From NCBI RefSeq assembly GCF_019679475.1, contig NZ_JAIEZP010000001.1, positions 2,356,001-2,420,000 of the forward strand: 64,000 bases of DNA, read 5' to 3'. The notes beneath the pieces were generated by a model, which saw nothing but the letters and a program-made list of their open reading frames with translations, was not told the origin of the DNA and searched no databases. The number at the start of each line of letters is the position of its first letter. Within the stretch, counting starts at the first letter, position 1. This stretch comes from Hyphomonas sediminis (lineage in GTDB: Bacteria; Pseudomonadota; Alphaproteobacteria; Caulobacterales; Hyphomonadaceae). The translations under genes were made by a program, and so were the position numbers. Positions 1-11,100 of this stretch are shown piece after piece.

Positions 1-829
1 CATGGTGTTGATGATAGTTGGCCTGGCATTCAAAGTTTCCGCAGCGCCGATGCACGTCTGGACGCCTGACGTTTACGAAGGCGCACCGACACCGGTTGTC
101 GCGTTCTTCTCTTCCGCGCCGAAGTTCGCTTCGCTCGTGGTCTTCGCAAATGTGATGTTCACACTTTTCGGTAGCGTCATTGACCAGTGGCAACTGATCA
201 TTGCGATCATCGCGGGCCTTTCCATGATCGTCGGCTCGCTTGGTGGTCTTACTCAGAACAACCTGAAGCGCCTGCTGGCCTATTCGTCGATCGCCAACGT
301 CGGTTATGCCCTCGTCGCTGTCGCTGCGGGGCAGGCTCTTGGTGCACCGGCTTTGCTGACATTCTCGACAATTTATGTGGTGTCATCTTTGGGGCTGTTC
401 GCCGGAGTGCTGGCGATGCGCCGCCGTGGCGGCATGGTTGAGAGCATTCAGGAGCTCGGCGGTCTCGCCCGCCGTCAGCCAATCTTCGCGATCGCGATGA
501 CGATGTTGGTGCTTTCTGTTGCGGGCTTGCCGCCCTTTGGTGGGTTTTTCGGAAAGTACGAAATTCTGCGTGCGGGCGTCGACGCAGGTTTGATCCCGTT
601 GACGATCGTGTTGGTGCTCGCATCTGTCGTGTCGCTGGGATATTATCTGCGTCTTATCAAGGTGATGTGGTTCGACGAGCCTAAGGAAGCGTTTGAACGC
701 GTCGATGTGACAGTGCTTGGCACGGTCATCGCCTGTGCGGTTATCGCGGGTATCGTGTTCATGGTCTTCATTGGCGAGTTGGGCGCAGGTGGCTGGGCGA
801 GCTATGCGGCAGCAGGTCTCAACCCTTGA
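1..829 (+). CDS. nuoN: NADH-quinone oxidoreductase subunit N, C-terminal part
   Basis: This is the 3' part of a polytopic membrane protein; its start lies before the window. About 275 codons are visible of the roughly 480 usual for NuoN, the antiporter-like proton-channel subunit of respiratory complex I in the inner membrane. Visible family features are the segment reading [20 protein letters not shown] near the left edge, the [16 protein letters not shown] lysine-bearing stretch around residue 85, and [15 protein letters not shown] around residue 175, with hydrophobic helices between. nuoN normally ends the nuo operon. Its stop overlaps the TTG start of birA, so the downstream genes are probably co-transcribed. 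Confidence 0.97.
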   Translation, partial: MVLMIVGLAFKVSAAPMHVWTPDVYEGAPTPVVAFFSSAPKFASLVVFANVMFTLFGSVIDQWQLIIAIIAGLSMIVGSLGGLTQNNLKRLLAYSSIANVGYALVAVAAGQALGAPALLTFSTIYVVSSLGLFAGVLAMRRRGGMVESIQELGGLARRQPIFAIAMTMLVLSVAGLPPFGGFFGKYEILRAGVDAGLIPLTIVLVLASVVSLGYYLRLIKVMWFDEPKEAFERVDVTVLGTVIACAVIAGIVFMVFIGELGAGGWASYAAAGLNP

Positions 830-1560
830 GCGCCAACTGGCCCGTAGTCCGGTTCAGCGAGATTGACAGCACGAATTCGGAAGCCAAGCGTCGGGCGGCT
901 GCCGGCGGGTTTCAGGATCATTGGATCGTCGCGGATACGCAGACTGCCGGCCGAGGCAGGCAGGATCGTGTCTGGTCGTCGCCTGTCGGCAATATATTCA
1001 CCACGGCGCTGTTTTCTGAAGCCGGCGGCATCAATGTCGCGCTTCGTGTTCCGTTCTCTGCAGCGCTTGCAGTAGTCGATACTGTCCGCACCTATGCGCC
1101 GGATGCGGCTGCGCGGGTGAAGTGGCCAAATGATGTGCGCATTCACCAACAGAAGATTTCAGGCATCCTGGTCGAGACCGGTGGATCAGGACGCGATTTT
1201 TGGGTCGCGGCTGGTATCGGAATAAATGTCGCTTATGCGCCAGAGAATGTTGGACAAGGCGCCACCTGCCTCAATCAGCTCAGTGGGCGCGCTTTGGATT
1301 TCGGCGCCGTACTCAGCACCTTTCATATGGCATTCGAACAGCGGTTGGCGCAGGCTCGCTTGGGTTTTGATAGCCTGCGGCAGGATTGGCTAAGCGTCGC
1401 AGAAGGCAGGGGCCAAGAGGTCTCTGTTCGAGTTGGTGAGCAGTATGTTCAGGGCCAATTCGAAGACCTTGAGGCGGATGGGGCCCTTCGACTGCGGTTG
1501 CCCGATGGCAGCGCGCGCATCATAAGAGCGGGCGAAGTAAATCTGATCGGGCAGTCCTAA
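826..1560 (+). CDS. birA: Biotin--[acetyl-CoA carboxylase] ligase
   Basis: This enzyme activates biotin with ATP and transfers it to the biotin carboxyl carrier protein in the cytoplasm. The 244-residue protein begins directly with the catalytic domain ([12 protein letters not shown]), so it is a monofunctional ligase without the DNA-binding domain of E. coli BirA and is not expected to repress bio genes. The ATP/biotin-binding [12 protein letters not shown] loop lies near residue 45 and the KWPNDV motif near residue 105, followed by the small C-terminal SH3-like domain. The start is a TTG overlapping the nuoN stop by four bases. It sits between nuoN and coaX, the common alphaproteobacterial order. 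Confidence 0.95.
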   Translation: MSANWPVVRFSEIDSTNSEAKRRAAAGGFQDHWIVADTQTAGRGRQDRVWSSPVGNIFTTALFSEAGGINVALRVPFSAALAVVDTVRTYAPDAAARVKWPNDVRIHQQKISGILVETGGSGRDFWVAAGIGINVAYAPENVGQGATCLNQLSGRALDFGAVLSTFHMAFEQRLAQARLGFDSLRQDWLSVAEGRGQEVSVRVGEQYVQGQFEDLEADGALRLRLPDGSARIIRAGEVNLIGQS

Positions 1561-1562
1561 TC

Positions 1563-2330
1563 ATGCTTTTGGCCATCGACGTCGGCAACACCAATACGGT
1601 TTTCGCCCTTCATGATGGAGAAAGCTGGGTCAATCAGTGGCGGAGCGCTACGGATTCAACCAAGACTGCAGATGATCACGCCTCCTGGCTCTGGCGCCTG
1701 GCAGATATGTATGGCGTGGACCTTAGCCGGGTTGAGGGATGCGTCGTTTCTTCCGTGGTTCCACATGCACAGTTTAACTTCCGGAACCTTGCACGCCGTT
1801 ACCTGAACGTTGAGCCGATGTTTATCGGAGAACCGGGATTAAAGACTGGGATGAACGTTCGCGTTCGTCACCCCGAGCAGGTTGGGGCAGACAGGATCGT
1901 CAGCGCATTGGGCGCGCATGTCGCCTACCCAGGTGACCTCATCGTTATAGACAGTGGCACTGCGACGACATTCGATATTGTTGCTGCCGATGGTGCTTTT
2001 GACGGTGGGATCATTTGCCCTGGCATCTACCTATCCATGAAGGCGTTGCATGAAGCGGCGGCTCAGCTGCCGCGTATTGCAATTCAAAAGCCGCCGCAGG
2101 TGATAGGCAAGGATACAGTGTCTGCAATGCAATCTGGTGTGTTTCTGGGCTATGTCGAACTGATTGATGGGCTGGTTCGTCGGATCAAAGCGGAGTGGGG
2201 TAGTCCGATGACTGTTGTTGCGACCGGCGGTGTCGCGTCGCTCTTCGAGGGCGCCAGCGATACGATTGACCACTACGATCAGGATATCCTGATCCGCGGC
2301 CTGCTTGAAATTTGGATACGGAACCGTTGA
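1563..2330 (+). CDS. coaX: Type III pantothenate kinase
   Basis: CoaX phosphorylates pantothenate, the first step of coenzyme A synthesis. The 255-residue protein opens with the ASKHA phosphate-binding motif DVGNTNT (residues 6-12). It also carries [12 protein letters not shown] near residue 107 and the [11 protein letters not shown] motif near residue 130, both diagnostic of type III kinases, which are feedback-resistant to CoA. The ATG lies two bases after the birA stop. Its 3' end overlaps the possible upstream starts of the RNase J gene, consistent with one transcript. Confidence 0.96.
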   Translation: MLLAIDVGNTNTVFALHDGESWVNQWRSATDSTKTADDHASWLWRLADMYGVDLSRVEGCVVSSVVPHAQFNFRNLARRYLNVEPMFIGEPGLKTGMNVRVRHPEQVGADRIVSALGAHVAYPGDLIVIDSGTATTFDIVAADGAFDGGIICPGIYLSMKALHEAAAQLPRIAIQKPPQVIGKDTVSAMQSGVFLGYVELIDGLVRRIKAEWGSPMTVVATGGVASLFEGASDTIDHYDQDILIRGLLEIWIRNR

Positions 2331-2335
2331 GCCTG

Positions 2336-4024
2336 ATGGCAGATTTTGAAACTCAGCCTAGAGACGAACTAGTCTTCCTTCCCCTCGGCGGTTGCGGCGA
2401 GATCGGGATGAATTTGAATGCCTATGGCTATGGCCCGCCCGAGGCGCGCCGTTGGATAATTGTGGACCTTGGCGTTACTTTTGGCACGCCTGAGACGCCC
2501 GGCATTGATCTTATCTGCGCTGACCCTGCTTTTCTTATCGGCGAGCAAATTGACGCTGTGTTCCTTACGCACGCCCATGAAGATCATATTGGTGCTGTAG
2601 GGCTGATTTATCCACTGCTGCGCACACGCGCGCCGATCTATGCAACGCCGTTCACTTGCGAGCTAGTCCGCTCCAAGATGGATGAACGCGGCGTTGATCA
2701 CAAATGGCTCAAGACCGTTTCAATGGGCGGTACGGTCAAGGCCGGCCCGTTTGAAGTTACTTATGTGACGCTTACGCATTCTATTCCAGAGCCCAATGCC
2801 CTCGCAATTCGAACCCCTGCAGGGACGATCCTGCACACGGGTGACTGGAAGATCGACCCATTGCCTCAAATCGGTTCAGCAACCGACATCGAAGGGCTGA
2901 CAGCGCTTGGTGATGAAGGCGTGCTCGCCATGGTTTGCGATTCGACCAATGTCTTTGAAAATGGCGAGTCCGGCTCAGAAGATACAGTCCGCCAAGGCCT
3001 GATTGAGTTGATCGCCGAGCAAAAGCAAGCTGTGGCCGTCACGACGTTTGCTTCAAATGTAGCGCGGGTTAAGTCCATCGTTGAGGCGGCGGGGTTGGCT
3101 GGGCGAAGTGTTTGCCTTGTCGGGCGCAGCATGCACAGGGTTACAGCCGCCGCGAAGGCGGTGGGTATTCTGCCATCGCGCCTGGAGTTCGTGGACGAAG
3201 CAGAAGCAGGATACTTGCCTCCTGAAAACGTACTTTATCTGTGTACGGGCAGTCAGGGAGAACCTAACGCGGCGCTATCAAGAATCGCGCGCGGTAATCA
3301 TCGGCATGTTGTGTTGCGTGAGGGCGATAGCGTCATATTTTCCTCGCGCCTCATTCCCGGGAATGAAACGTCAGTCTACTCCCTGCAGAATACATTGGCG
3401 GAGCAGGGTATTCGTGTGATTACGCCCCGCATGGTTCCGCAGACGATACATGTGTCTGGTCATCCGTGTCGGGATGAGTTGCGCCGTATGTATCAATGGG
3501 TTCGGCCAAGGGTCGCTGTTCCCGTGCATGGGGAGCGGAGGCATATCCTGGAACATGCTAGCTATGCTGAGTCTCTGCAAATCTCTGAAACAGTCGCGCC
3601 TCGCAATGGCAGCCTTGTCCGACTGGCTCCAGGCGAAGCGGAAATCATCGACGAAGTTCCTGCAGCAAGACTGTTCCTCGATGGAAGCCGCCTCGTTCCA
3701 GAAGGAGCTCAAGGCCTAATCGAGCGGCGACGGTTACACAATAGCGGCGTGATCTTCGCGACAGTCAGTCTCGATGATGTCGGGCGCGTGATCGATGGCC
3801 CAGTAATTGTGGTCAAGGGCTTTTCCGAAACGGACGGGCGCGTCGCTGAAGAGAGCCTGGAAGCACTGGAAGATGCGGCCGAGACCGCACTTGAAGGTTT
3901 GTCGCGCAAGGATCGCTCTGACGATGAGGCGATAGAGCGCGTTATGGGGCGTGCATTGCGTAAAGCCTGCGATATAAATTTCGGGCTTAAGCCGATGATA
4001 GAAGTAGTTGTGTTGAGGAGCTGA
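2336..4024 (+). CDS. rnj: Ribonuclease J
   Basis: This metallo-beta-lactamase/beta-CASP ribonuclease acts in 5'-3' exonucleolytic RNA maturation and decay. The zinc motif HAHEDHIGA lies at about residue 80, with further ligands in LTHSIPEP and HTGDWKID. PVHGERRH near residue 400 is the conserved C-terminal beta-CASP histidine region. I chose ATG 2336 (562 aa); in-frame TTG codons at 2312 and 2327, inside the end of coaX, are alternatives. Alphaproteobacteria commonly have one RNase J alongside RNase E. The gene lies in the birA-coaX-rnj-mce string typical of the class. Confidence 0.95.
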   Translation: MADFETQPRDELVFLPLGGCGEIGMNLNAYGYGPPEARRWIIVDLGVTFGTPETPGIDLICADPAFLIGEQIDAVFLTHAHEDHIGAVGLIYPLLRTRAPIYATPFTCELVRSKMDERGVDHKWLKTVSMGGTVKAGPFEVTYVTLTHSIPEPNALAIRTPAGTILHTGDWKIDPLPQIGSATDIEGLTALGDEGVLAMVCDSTNVFENGESGSEDTVRQGLIELIAEQKQAVAVTTFASNVARVKSIVEAAGLAGRSVCLVGRSMHRVTAAAKAVGILPSRLEFVDEAEAGYLPPENVLYLCTGSQGEPNAALSRIARGNHRHVVLREGDSVIFSSRLIPGNETSVYSLQNTLAEQGIRVITPRMVPQTIHVSGHPCRDELRRMYQWVRPRVAVPVHGERRHILEHASYAESLQISETVAPRNGSLVRLAPGEAEIIDEVPAARLFLDGSRLVPEGAQGLIERRRLHNSGVIFATVSLDDVGRVIDGPVIVVKGFSETDGRVAEESLEALEDAAETALEGLSRKDRSDDEAIERVMGRALRKACDINFGLKPMIEVVVLRS

Positions 4025-4031
4025 GATTTAC

Positions 4032-4460
4032 ATGAGCGAATTCAAGATCGGGCCGCTGAACCATGTCGGTGTTGCCGTTCCGGATATCGAGCAGGCTTGC
4101 GAGACTTATAGGTCGCTTTATGGCGCAACCGATATCACAACCCCGTTTGATATGCCCGAGCAGGGTGTAAAGGTTTGCTTCGTCAACCTTCCCAACAGTC
4201 AGATTGAACTGATCGAACCCCTGAATGAAGCGTCGCCTATTGCGAACTTCCTGAAGAAGAACCCAGCAGGCGGACAACACCATGTCTGTTTCGAGGTTGA
4301 GGACATCAATCAGGCCGTGATTGAGATGGAAAAGCGCGGCGCCACTGTGCTCGGCAAACCCCGTATCGGCGCGCACGGCACGATGATCATCTTCGTACAC
4401 CCCAAGAATTCCAATGGTGTGCTGGTTGAGCTGATGGAAACGCCGAAAGGTCACCACTGA
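4032..4460 (+). CDS. mce: Methylmalonyl-CoA epimerase
   Basis: This vicinal-oxygen-chelate protein of 142 residues interconverts (R)- and (S)-methylmalonyl-CoA in the propionyl-CoA to succinyl-CoA pathway. The N-terminal LNHVGVAVPDIEQA supplies one metal-binding histidine, GGQHHVCFEV (about residue 78) another, and VELMETPK near the end carries the usual glutamate. Length and motifs fit the family exactly. It starts eight bases after rnj, and its stop shares a base with the next ATG, so translation is probably coupled to the DUF1467 gene. No mutase genes are visible in the window. Confidence 0.92.
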   Translation: MSEFKIGPLNHVGVAVPDIEQACETYRSLYGATDITTPFDMPEQGVKVCFVNLPNSQIELIEPLNEASPIANFLKKNPAGGQHHVCFEVEDINQAVIEMEKRGATVLGKPRIGAHGTMIIFVHPKNSNGVLVELMETPKGHH

Positions 4461-4699
4461 TGGAGCTTTCCGGGGCGATCATTGTCTTTGTGCTAAGCTG
4501 GTGGATCACTTTCTTTGCGGTCCTTCCTATCGGCGTTCGTGGCCAATGGGAGGACGGTTCAACCGTTCCTGGGACAGAAGAAGGCGCCCCGAAGACGCCA
4601 ATGGTTCTGAAAAAGGCCATTTGGGCGTCCATTGGCGCGGCAGTGATTACCGGCATTGCTGCCTTGATTATACCGCTCGTGCTTGCGCAGCAGGCTTAG
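4460..4699 (+). CDS. DUF1467 family small membrane protein
   Basis: This 79-residue protein has two predicted transmembrane helices (about residues 5-26 and 53-75) joined by a polar loop containing PIGVRGQWEDG, the hallmark stretch of the DUF1467 family. The family has no known function. The gene overlaps mce by one base and lies before proS, a position it also holds in other alphaproteobacteria. Co-transcription with mce and perhaps proS-lolCD is likely; no biochemical role can be inferred. Confidence 0.85.
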   Translation: MELSGAIIVFVLSWWITFFAVLPIGVRGQWEDGSTVPGTEEGAPKTPMVLKKAIWASIGAAVITGIAALIIPLVLAQQA

Positions 4700-4745
4700 C
4701 TGCGGCTAGTGGGCGCAAATAAATTCTGAAAAATCTGGATGATTC

Positions 4746-6065
4746 ATGCGCCTGTCGAAGTTTTTCCTGCCCGTTTCCAAAGAGGCGCCGTCTGATGCGG
4801 CGATCGTCTCACACCAGCTGATGCTGCGCACCGGTATGGTCCGGCAGAATGGCGCCGGGATCTACACCTGGCTGCCTCTGGGCTACCGTGTTCTGAAACG
4901 CATCGAGCAGATCGTGCGCGAAGAAATGAACCGCGCTGGCGCTGTCGAACTGCTTATGCCGACGCTGCAACAGGCCGATCTGTGGCGTGAATCCGGCCGG
5001 TACGACGACTACGGCAAGGAAATGCTCCGGATCAAAGACCGGCATGACCGTGACATGCTGTACGGGCCGACCAATGAAGAGCTGATCACCGATGTCTTCC
5101 GGACTTATGTGAAGAGCTACAAACAGCTGCCGCTGAACCTCTATCATCAGCAATGGAAGTTCCGTGACGAGGTGCGCCCGCGCTTTGGCGTTATGCGCGG
5201 CCGGGAATTCCTGATGAAGGATGCCTACTCGTTCGATCTGACCGAGGATGGTGCCCGTGCAGCCTATCGAAAGATGTTCTGTGCGTACCTGAACGCTTTC
5301 AATCGCATGGGCCTGACGGCAGTGCCGATGCGTGCCGATACCGGTCCGATTGGTGGCGACCTCAGCCACGAGTTCATCATTCTCGCGGAAACAGGCGAAA
5401 GTGCCGTTTTCTGTGACAAAGCGCTGCTTGACCTGCCGCCTCCGGGCCTGGATCTCGACTTCGACGCGGATCTGACGAGCGAAGTTGAAAAGCGCACGCA
5501 GTTCTACGCGGCCACGGAAGAAATGCACGACGAGGCCGTGTTTGATGCCCTGCCGGATGACCGCAAAGTTTCCGCACGTGGCATCGAGGTTGGCCACATC
5601 TTCTATTTTGGTACCAAATACTCCAAGCCGATGAACGCTGTCGTGCAGGGGCCCGATGGTCAGATGGTGCCCGTGCAGATGGGCAGCTACGGCATTGGCG
5701 TGTCGCGTCTGGTGGGCGCGCTTATCGAGGCATGCCATGACGAGAGCGGCATTGTATGGCCGGAGGCTGTCGCTCCGTTCGATGTTGGCCTGATTAACAT
5801 GCGTGTTGGCGATGAGGCGTGCGATGCGGCTTGCAAGGAACTTTATGCGGCGATGTCGGCCGCCGGGCAGGAAGTCCTCTACGATGACACCGATGACCGC
5901 GCCGGCGCAAAGTTTGCGCGGATGGATCTGATAGGCCTGCCTCGTCAGATAACAGTTGGCCCCCGCGGACTTGCTGATGGCAAGGTGGAAGTTAAGGATC
6001 GCAAGACAGGCGACAAACAAGAGGTCAGCATCGCACACATGCTGGCGCAGCTGAAGGCTTCCTGA
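4746..6065 (+). CDS. proS: Prolyl-tRNA synthetase (short alphaproteobacterial form)
   Basis: This class II aminoacyl-tRNA synthetase charges tRNA-Pro. The 439-residue length is that of the short bacterial type lacking the large editing insertion between motifs 2 and 3. Motif 2 is visible as [21 protein letters not shown] (about residue 140, split here for reading) and motif 3 as [13 protein letters not shown] (about residue 315), followed by the anticodon-binding domain. Without the editing domain, mis-charged Ala-tRNA-Pro would need a free-standing editor encoded elsewhere. The stop overlaps the start of lolC by one base. Confidence 0.97.
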   Translation: MRLSKFFLPVSKEAPSDAAIVSHQLMLRTGMVRQNGAGIYTWLPLGYRVLKRIEQIVREEMNRAGAVELLMPTLQQADLWRESGRYDDYGKEMLRIKDRHDRDMLYGPTNEELITDVFRTYVKSYKQLPLNLYHQQWKFRDEVRPRFGVMRGREFLMKDAYSFDLTEDGARAAYRKMFCAYLNAFNRMGLTAVPMRADTGPIGGDLSHEFIILAETGESAVFCDKALLDLPPPGLDLDFDADLTSEVEKRTQFYAATEEMHDEAVFDALPDDRKVSARGIEVGHIFYFGTKYSKPMNAVVQGPDGQMVPVQMGSYGIGVSRLVGALIEACHDESGIVWPEAVAPFDVGLINMRVGDEACDAACKELYAAMSAAGQEVLYDDTDDRAGAKFARMDLIGLPRQITVGPRGLADGKVEVKDRKTGDKQEVSIAHMLAQLKAS

Positions 6066-7345
6066 TGAGCGCAACTCCCTCGGCTACTCCGTTTGGAAAG
6101 CTGGAGCGAACGCTGGCCTGGCGTTACCTTCGCGCGCGGCGAGAGCATGGGGGCGCTAGCCTCATCGCTGTGATTTCCTTCATCGGCATTTTCTTTGCGG
6201 TTGCCGCACTGATCATCACCATGTCGATCATGAGCGGATTTCGAGCGACCTTGCTGGATGCGCTGCTTGGTGGTGAACCGCACATCGCTGCAGCGGTGGA
6301 TGGTATTCCGCAGGATGAGGCGCAAGCGATCGCAAAGATCATCGCGGAAACCCCCGATGTTGTCAGCGTTTCTCCGTATATTGAGCAATTCGTCCTGCTT
6401 TCGGCAAACGGCGTCCGGACAGGGGGCATCGTTCGCGCCATTCCGCCCGCTGATCTGGCGACCATGCCGATCCTGAAGGATGGTGGACAGGCGGCACTGG
6501 CTGCCGGTTTTGGCGAAGGCCGCAATGGCGGCAACATCATCATGATCGGTCAGTATCTCGCCGCCAACCTGGGGCTGGAGCCCGGCGACAGTGTCGAGGT
6601 CGTTACCTCACAGATGCGCTCTGGTCCAATTGGTCAGACGCCCATTAGCAAGTCGTATGTTGTCGGAGACATATTCCGGACGGGATCGGCTCAGCTCGAC
6701 AATGTATATGTCTTTATGCCGATGGAGCAGGCGCAGATCCTCTTCCAATCCAAGGGCAGGTATCAGAATCTCGATATACGAGTGAAAGATCCCGACATGA
6801 CCGAAATTGCCATGCAGCGCATCGCCGAAGCGACGGGCTATAGCCTGCTGATGCGCGATTGGAAAACCAAGAACAGAACCTACCTCGGCGCGCTGAGAAC
6901 CGAGCGTGTGATGGTCAGGCTGCTTGTTACCATCATCATGATGATTGCGACACTGAACATTATCGTTGGTGTTGTCATGCTGGTGAAGAATAAAACCCGC
7001 GATGTTGCTATTCTGCGCACGATTGGCCTCAGCAGGGGAGGCGTGATGCGCGTGTTCCTGATGGTCGGAACGGTTCTCGGATCACTTGGGGCGCTTCTCG
7101 GCATGGCCGTTGGTGTTCTGTTTATCCTGAACATTGAGCCCATCGAGGGCCTGATCAATTTTGTGATCGATGGCGAGGTTTTTCCTGCAGAGCAGTACGG
7201 CCTCGACCATTTGCCCGCGATCCTGGATTGGGCGGATGTGATCAGCACCGGCGCTTATGCATTGTTTATGTCTATGTTTGTCTCTCTGATCCCTGCCATG
7301 TGGGCCTCTTCACAGGATCCGGTCAAAGCTTTGAGGTTCGAGTGA
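6065..7345 (+). CDS. lolC: Lipoprotein-releasing ABC transporter permease (LolC/E family)
   Basis: This inner-membrane permease of the Lol system extracts mature lipoproteins for delivery to the outer membrane. The 426-residue protein has the family topology: one N-terminal transmembrane helix (about residues 30-52, ending SIMSGFRATLL), a large periplasmic domain, then three C-terminal helices with the FtsX-like KNKTRDVAILRTIGLSRG coupling segment near residue 310. Only one permease gene adjoins lolD, so the exporter is probably a homodimeric permease rather than the LolC/LolE pair of E. coli. It overlaps proS and lolD by single bases. Confidence 0.94.
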   Translation: MSATPSATPFGKLERTLAWRYLRARREHGGASLIAVISFIGIFFAVAALIITMSIMSGFRATLLDALLGGEPHIAAAVDGIPQDEAQAIAKIIAETPDVVSVSPYIEQFVLLSANGVRTGGIVRAIPPADLATMPILKDGGQAALAAGFGEGRNGGNIIMIGQYLAANLGLEPGDSVEVVTSQMRSGPIGQTPISKSYVVGDIFRTGSAQLDNVYVFMPMEQAQILFQSKGRYQNLDIRVKDPDMTEIAMQRIAEATGYSLLMRDWKTKNRTYLGALRTERVMVRLLVTIIMMIATLNIIVGVVMLVKNKTRDVAILRTIGLSRGGVMRVFLMVGTVLGSLGALLGMAVGVLFILNIEPIEGLINFVIDGEVFPAEQYGLDHLPAILDWADVISTGAYALFMSMFVSLIPAMWASSQDPVKALRFE

Positions 7346-8028
7346 TGGCACCGGTATTGGAACTTCGGGGAATTGAGCGAACCTACCGCACCACTGCAGT
7401 TGATCTTCATGTTTTGCGCGGCACCGACCTGACGGTCGCCGCAGGCGAACTCGTTGGGCTCGTCGGGCCGTCGGGTTCGGGCAAATCGACGTTGCTGCAT
7501 ACCGCGGGCCTTTTGGAGCGCCCGGAATCCGGCACCATCCTTTTGGATGGTATCGACTGCATGAAGCAGAACGACAACGGACGAACGAGTATTCGCCGTA
7601 AGAAAATCGGCTTCGTCTACCAATTCCATCACCTGCTTCCCGAGTTCAATGCGATCGACAACATCGCCATGCCGCTCATGATCGCCGGCATGAAGAAAAA
7701 GGCTGCGCGCGAAAAGGCGTCGCGGCTGCTGGGAGAAATGGGGCTGGAAGACCGTGCATTTCACCAGCCTGGCCAACTTTCCGGCGGCGAGCAGCAACGT
7801 GTTGCCATCGCGCGGGCGCTTGCAAACGATCCGCGTCTTGTGATTGCGGATGAGCCAACGGGCAATCTGGATCCCGCGACCACTGAAAGGGTCTTCGGAA
7901 CGCTTATCAAAATGGTGCGCGAAGAGGGGGCTGGTGTGCTTGTTGCAACCCACAATCTGGCGCTCACGCGTCACATGGACCGCGTTCTGACACTCAAAGA
8001 CGGCAAGCTGGTCGAGTACGCCGAGTAA
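7345..8028 (+). CDS. lolD: Lipoprotein-releasing ABC transporter ATP-binding protein
   Basis: LolD is the ATPase that energises lipoprotein release by LolC/E. At 227 residues it is the normal size. Walker A is GPSGSGKST (about residue 41), the signature is LSGGEQQR (about 146), Walker B is LVIADEPTGNLD (about 166), and the H-loop histidine is in VATHN. The start ATG 7345 shares a base with the lolC stop; a longer frame opening at 7228 would run inside lolC and is rejected. A short gap separates it from dnaE. Confidence 0.95.
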   Translation: MAPVLELRGIERTYRTTAVDLHVLRGTDLTVAAGELVGLVGPSGSGKSTLLHTAGLLERPESGTILLDGIDCMKQNDNGRTSIRRKKIGFVYQFHHLLPEFNAIDNIAMPLMIAGMKKKAAREKASRLLGEMGLEDRAFHQPGQLSGGEQQRVAIARALANDPRLVIADEPTGNLDPATTERVFGTLIKMVREEGAGVLVATHNLALTRHMDRVLTLKDGKLVEYAE

Positions 8029-8107
8029 CGGCTTGTGGACAGCTGATGGCTCCGGCTTCCGGGTTTGCTGATTCGGTGAGATGATCTGCGCCGAAGAGGG
8101 CTTCCGC

Positions 8108-11100
8108 GTGTCACAAACAGTATTCATCCATCTCGCCGTCAGATCCAGCTATTCGCTGCTTGAAAGCATGATCACGCCCAGTGATCTGGCAAAATGGTGC
8201 AAGCAGCATGAAATGCCGGCGCTTGCGGTGACCGACCGCAATTGCCTGTTTGGCGCACTGGAGCTTTCCACCAAGCTGTCGGACTATGGCATCCAGCCGA
8301 TCATGGCCTGCTGCTTCGATGTGACGGACGGCACCCCGAAAAGCGAGCCGTTTCGTCTCTCGGTCTATGCGCAGAATGAAGTCGGCTACAAGCGGCTGAT
8401 GTTCCTGTCTTCCAGTGCGTATCTGGAGGCCGACGATGGTGTCCCGCGCCTTCACAAGAAGCACATCCTGGAGAACACGGAAGGTCTCATCCTATTTACC
8501 GGGGGCGCGCAGGGCGAGATCGCACGACACATACTCAAAGGCCGGATGGCCGATGCGCGGACTGAGCTATCGACATTGGCCGCGGCGTATCCTGGACGGT
8601 GCTATGTCGAGGTAACTCGGCACGGCACGCAGGACGAAATCAAGGTCGAGCCAGGCTTGATTGAACTGGCTTATGATCTCGAGCTTCCGCTGATTGCGAC
8701 CCACGATGCGCGTTTTATGAAGCCAGACGATGTGACGGCGCATGATGCCATGATGTGCATCGCGAATGGTCAATATCTGGGGCAGGATGACCGCAAGCGC
8801 GTGGAACCCGATCAATACCTAAAAAGCGCCGACGAAATGGTCGCGCTGTTTGATGATCTGCCGGAGGCAATCGCCAACACGCAGGAGGTTGCCACTCGTT
8901 GTGCTGTGCGCGCCGAGACCAGAAAACCAATCTTGCCGAACTTCAGCAAAGAAGGGCGATCAGAAGCCGAAGAATTGGCGTACCAGGCTAGACAGGGCCT
9001 GGAGCAGCGCATGGCGGAAGCAGACCGTCTTTATGCAGATCGGGAAAAATATATCGAGCGACTGGATTACGAGCTCAGTATCATCGAACGGATGGGCTTT
9101 CCGGGCTACTTCCTGATCGTCTCCGACTTTATCAAATGGGCAAAGGAAAACGGGATTCCGGTGGGGCCGGGCCGGGGATCCGGCGCTGGATCGCTCGTTG
9201 CTTGGGTATTGCTGATCACGGATCTCGATCCGCTCCGGTTTGATCTGCTTTTTGAGCGGTTTCTCAATCCCGAACGTGTTTCGATGCCAGACTTCGACGT
9301 CGACTTCTGTCAGGAGCGGCGCGGCGAAGTGATCCGCTATGTGCGGGAAAAGTACGGCGCCGATAGCGTTGCAATGATCATCACGTTCGGCACGCTGCAG
9401 GCGAAAGCTGTGGTTCGCGATGTGGGCCGTGTGATGCAGATGCCCTATGGTCAGGTGGACAGGCTCGCGAAACTGATCCCATTCAATCCGGCCAAGCCGC
9501 CGACGCTTGATGAGGCGATAGCAGCTGAACCAAAGTTTGACGAAGAGATCGCTGCTGACCCTCGTGTCGGCGAATTGATCGACACAGCGCGCGCCCTCGA
9601 AGGAATGTACCGGAATGCGGGCACACACGCCGCTGGCGTGGTGATTGGAGACCGGCCACTTGTCGAACTCGTGCCGCTTTACAACGATCCGCGTGCTGAT
9701 CTTCCGGCAACTCAATTTAACATGAAGTACGCCGAAATGGCGGGCCTCGTGAAGTTCGACTTCCTGGGGCTCAAGACTCTTACGGTGATTGACCGCGCGC
9801 TGAATTTCATTCGACGCGATGGCAAAGACGTTGGGCCAGCTTGGCGGAGCATGGATGATCCTGAGACATTCGAATTGATGGCGAGTGGCGAGACGCTCGG
9901 CGTGTTCCAGCTCGAGGGCGCGGGTATGCGCGATACGCTTCGGCGTGTTCGCCCGAACAACATCGAAGACCTGATTGCTATCATCTCGCTTTATCGCCCC
10001 GGCCCAATGGAGAACATCCCGGTCTATGTTCAGGGCAAGGAAGATCCGGCGTCCGTCCGGTATCAGCATCCGGATCTGAAGCCGGTCCTTGAGGCGACCT
10101 ACGGCGTTCCTGTGTATCAGGAGCAGGTTATGAGGATGGCGCAGGAGATTGCCGGCTATTCGCTTGGGGAAGCCGACCTGTTGCGTCGCGCAATGGGTAA
10201 GAAGAAACTTGAAGAAATGATCGCGCAGCGCAAACGCTTCGTTGAAGGCGCTGCGGCTAATAAGGGCATGAAAGACAATCTCGCCAACGAGATCTTCGAC
10301 ACGATGGAAAAGTTTGCCGGCTATGGCTTCAACAAGTCACACGCGGCCGCTTACGCGCTGATTGGCTACCATACCGGCTTCCTGAAATGTCATTATCCCA
10401 AGGAGTTCCTGGCGGCCTCCATGAGCCTTGATATCGGTAACACCGATAAACTGGCGGCTTTCTTCCAGGAGGCCAAACGCCTCCACATTCCGGTGCTCGC
10501 TCCAGATATCAACAATTCGGAATCCGATTTCGATGTGAATGATCAGGGGATCGTCTACGCCCTCGGCGCGATCAAGGGCGTGGGCATCGAAGCCATGCGC
10601 CATGTCGTTGGCATTCGGGCTGAAAACGGTCGCTTCAAAGATCTGTATGACCTGGCTGAACGTGTGGATCCCAAGCACGTCAATAAAAAGGCCCTGGAAT
10701 CTCTCGCGAGGTCAGGCGCGCTCGATCACCTTGAAAGCAATCGGGCCCGAGTGTTTGGCGCAGTCCCGCTGATTGCACAGTATTGCGTGAGCCAGGCTGA
10801 AGATCGGAATGGTGGGCAGGGGGGGCTTTTTGGCGAGGCCGAACCCGCTTTGCGGCCGGAATTTCCCGCTGCCAAACCTTGGACGGGGCAGCAAAAGCTC
10901 GATGAGGAGTTCAAGTCGATAGGCTTCTACTTCTCCGGACACCCGCTTGATGACGTCCTTACAGCCATTGATCGTGATCGCGTGACACTGGCAATGGAAG
11001 TGCAGGACCGGGCGGCGGATGGGAAGCCGCTCGAAATGATCGGCATTGTTCGCTCCAGAAACGACAAACCCAGCCGGAACGGCGGAAAGTTCGCATTTTT

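Noticed and set aside
4809-6074. 421-codon minus-strand frame opposite proS
   Set aside because: It is the antisense shadow of a clear prolyl-tRNA synthetase, with His/Arg/Gln-rich content and no motif.
8960-10069. 369-codon minus-strand frame opposite dnaE
   Set aside because: It is antisense to the Pol III catalytic core and has no recognisable domain.
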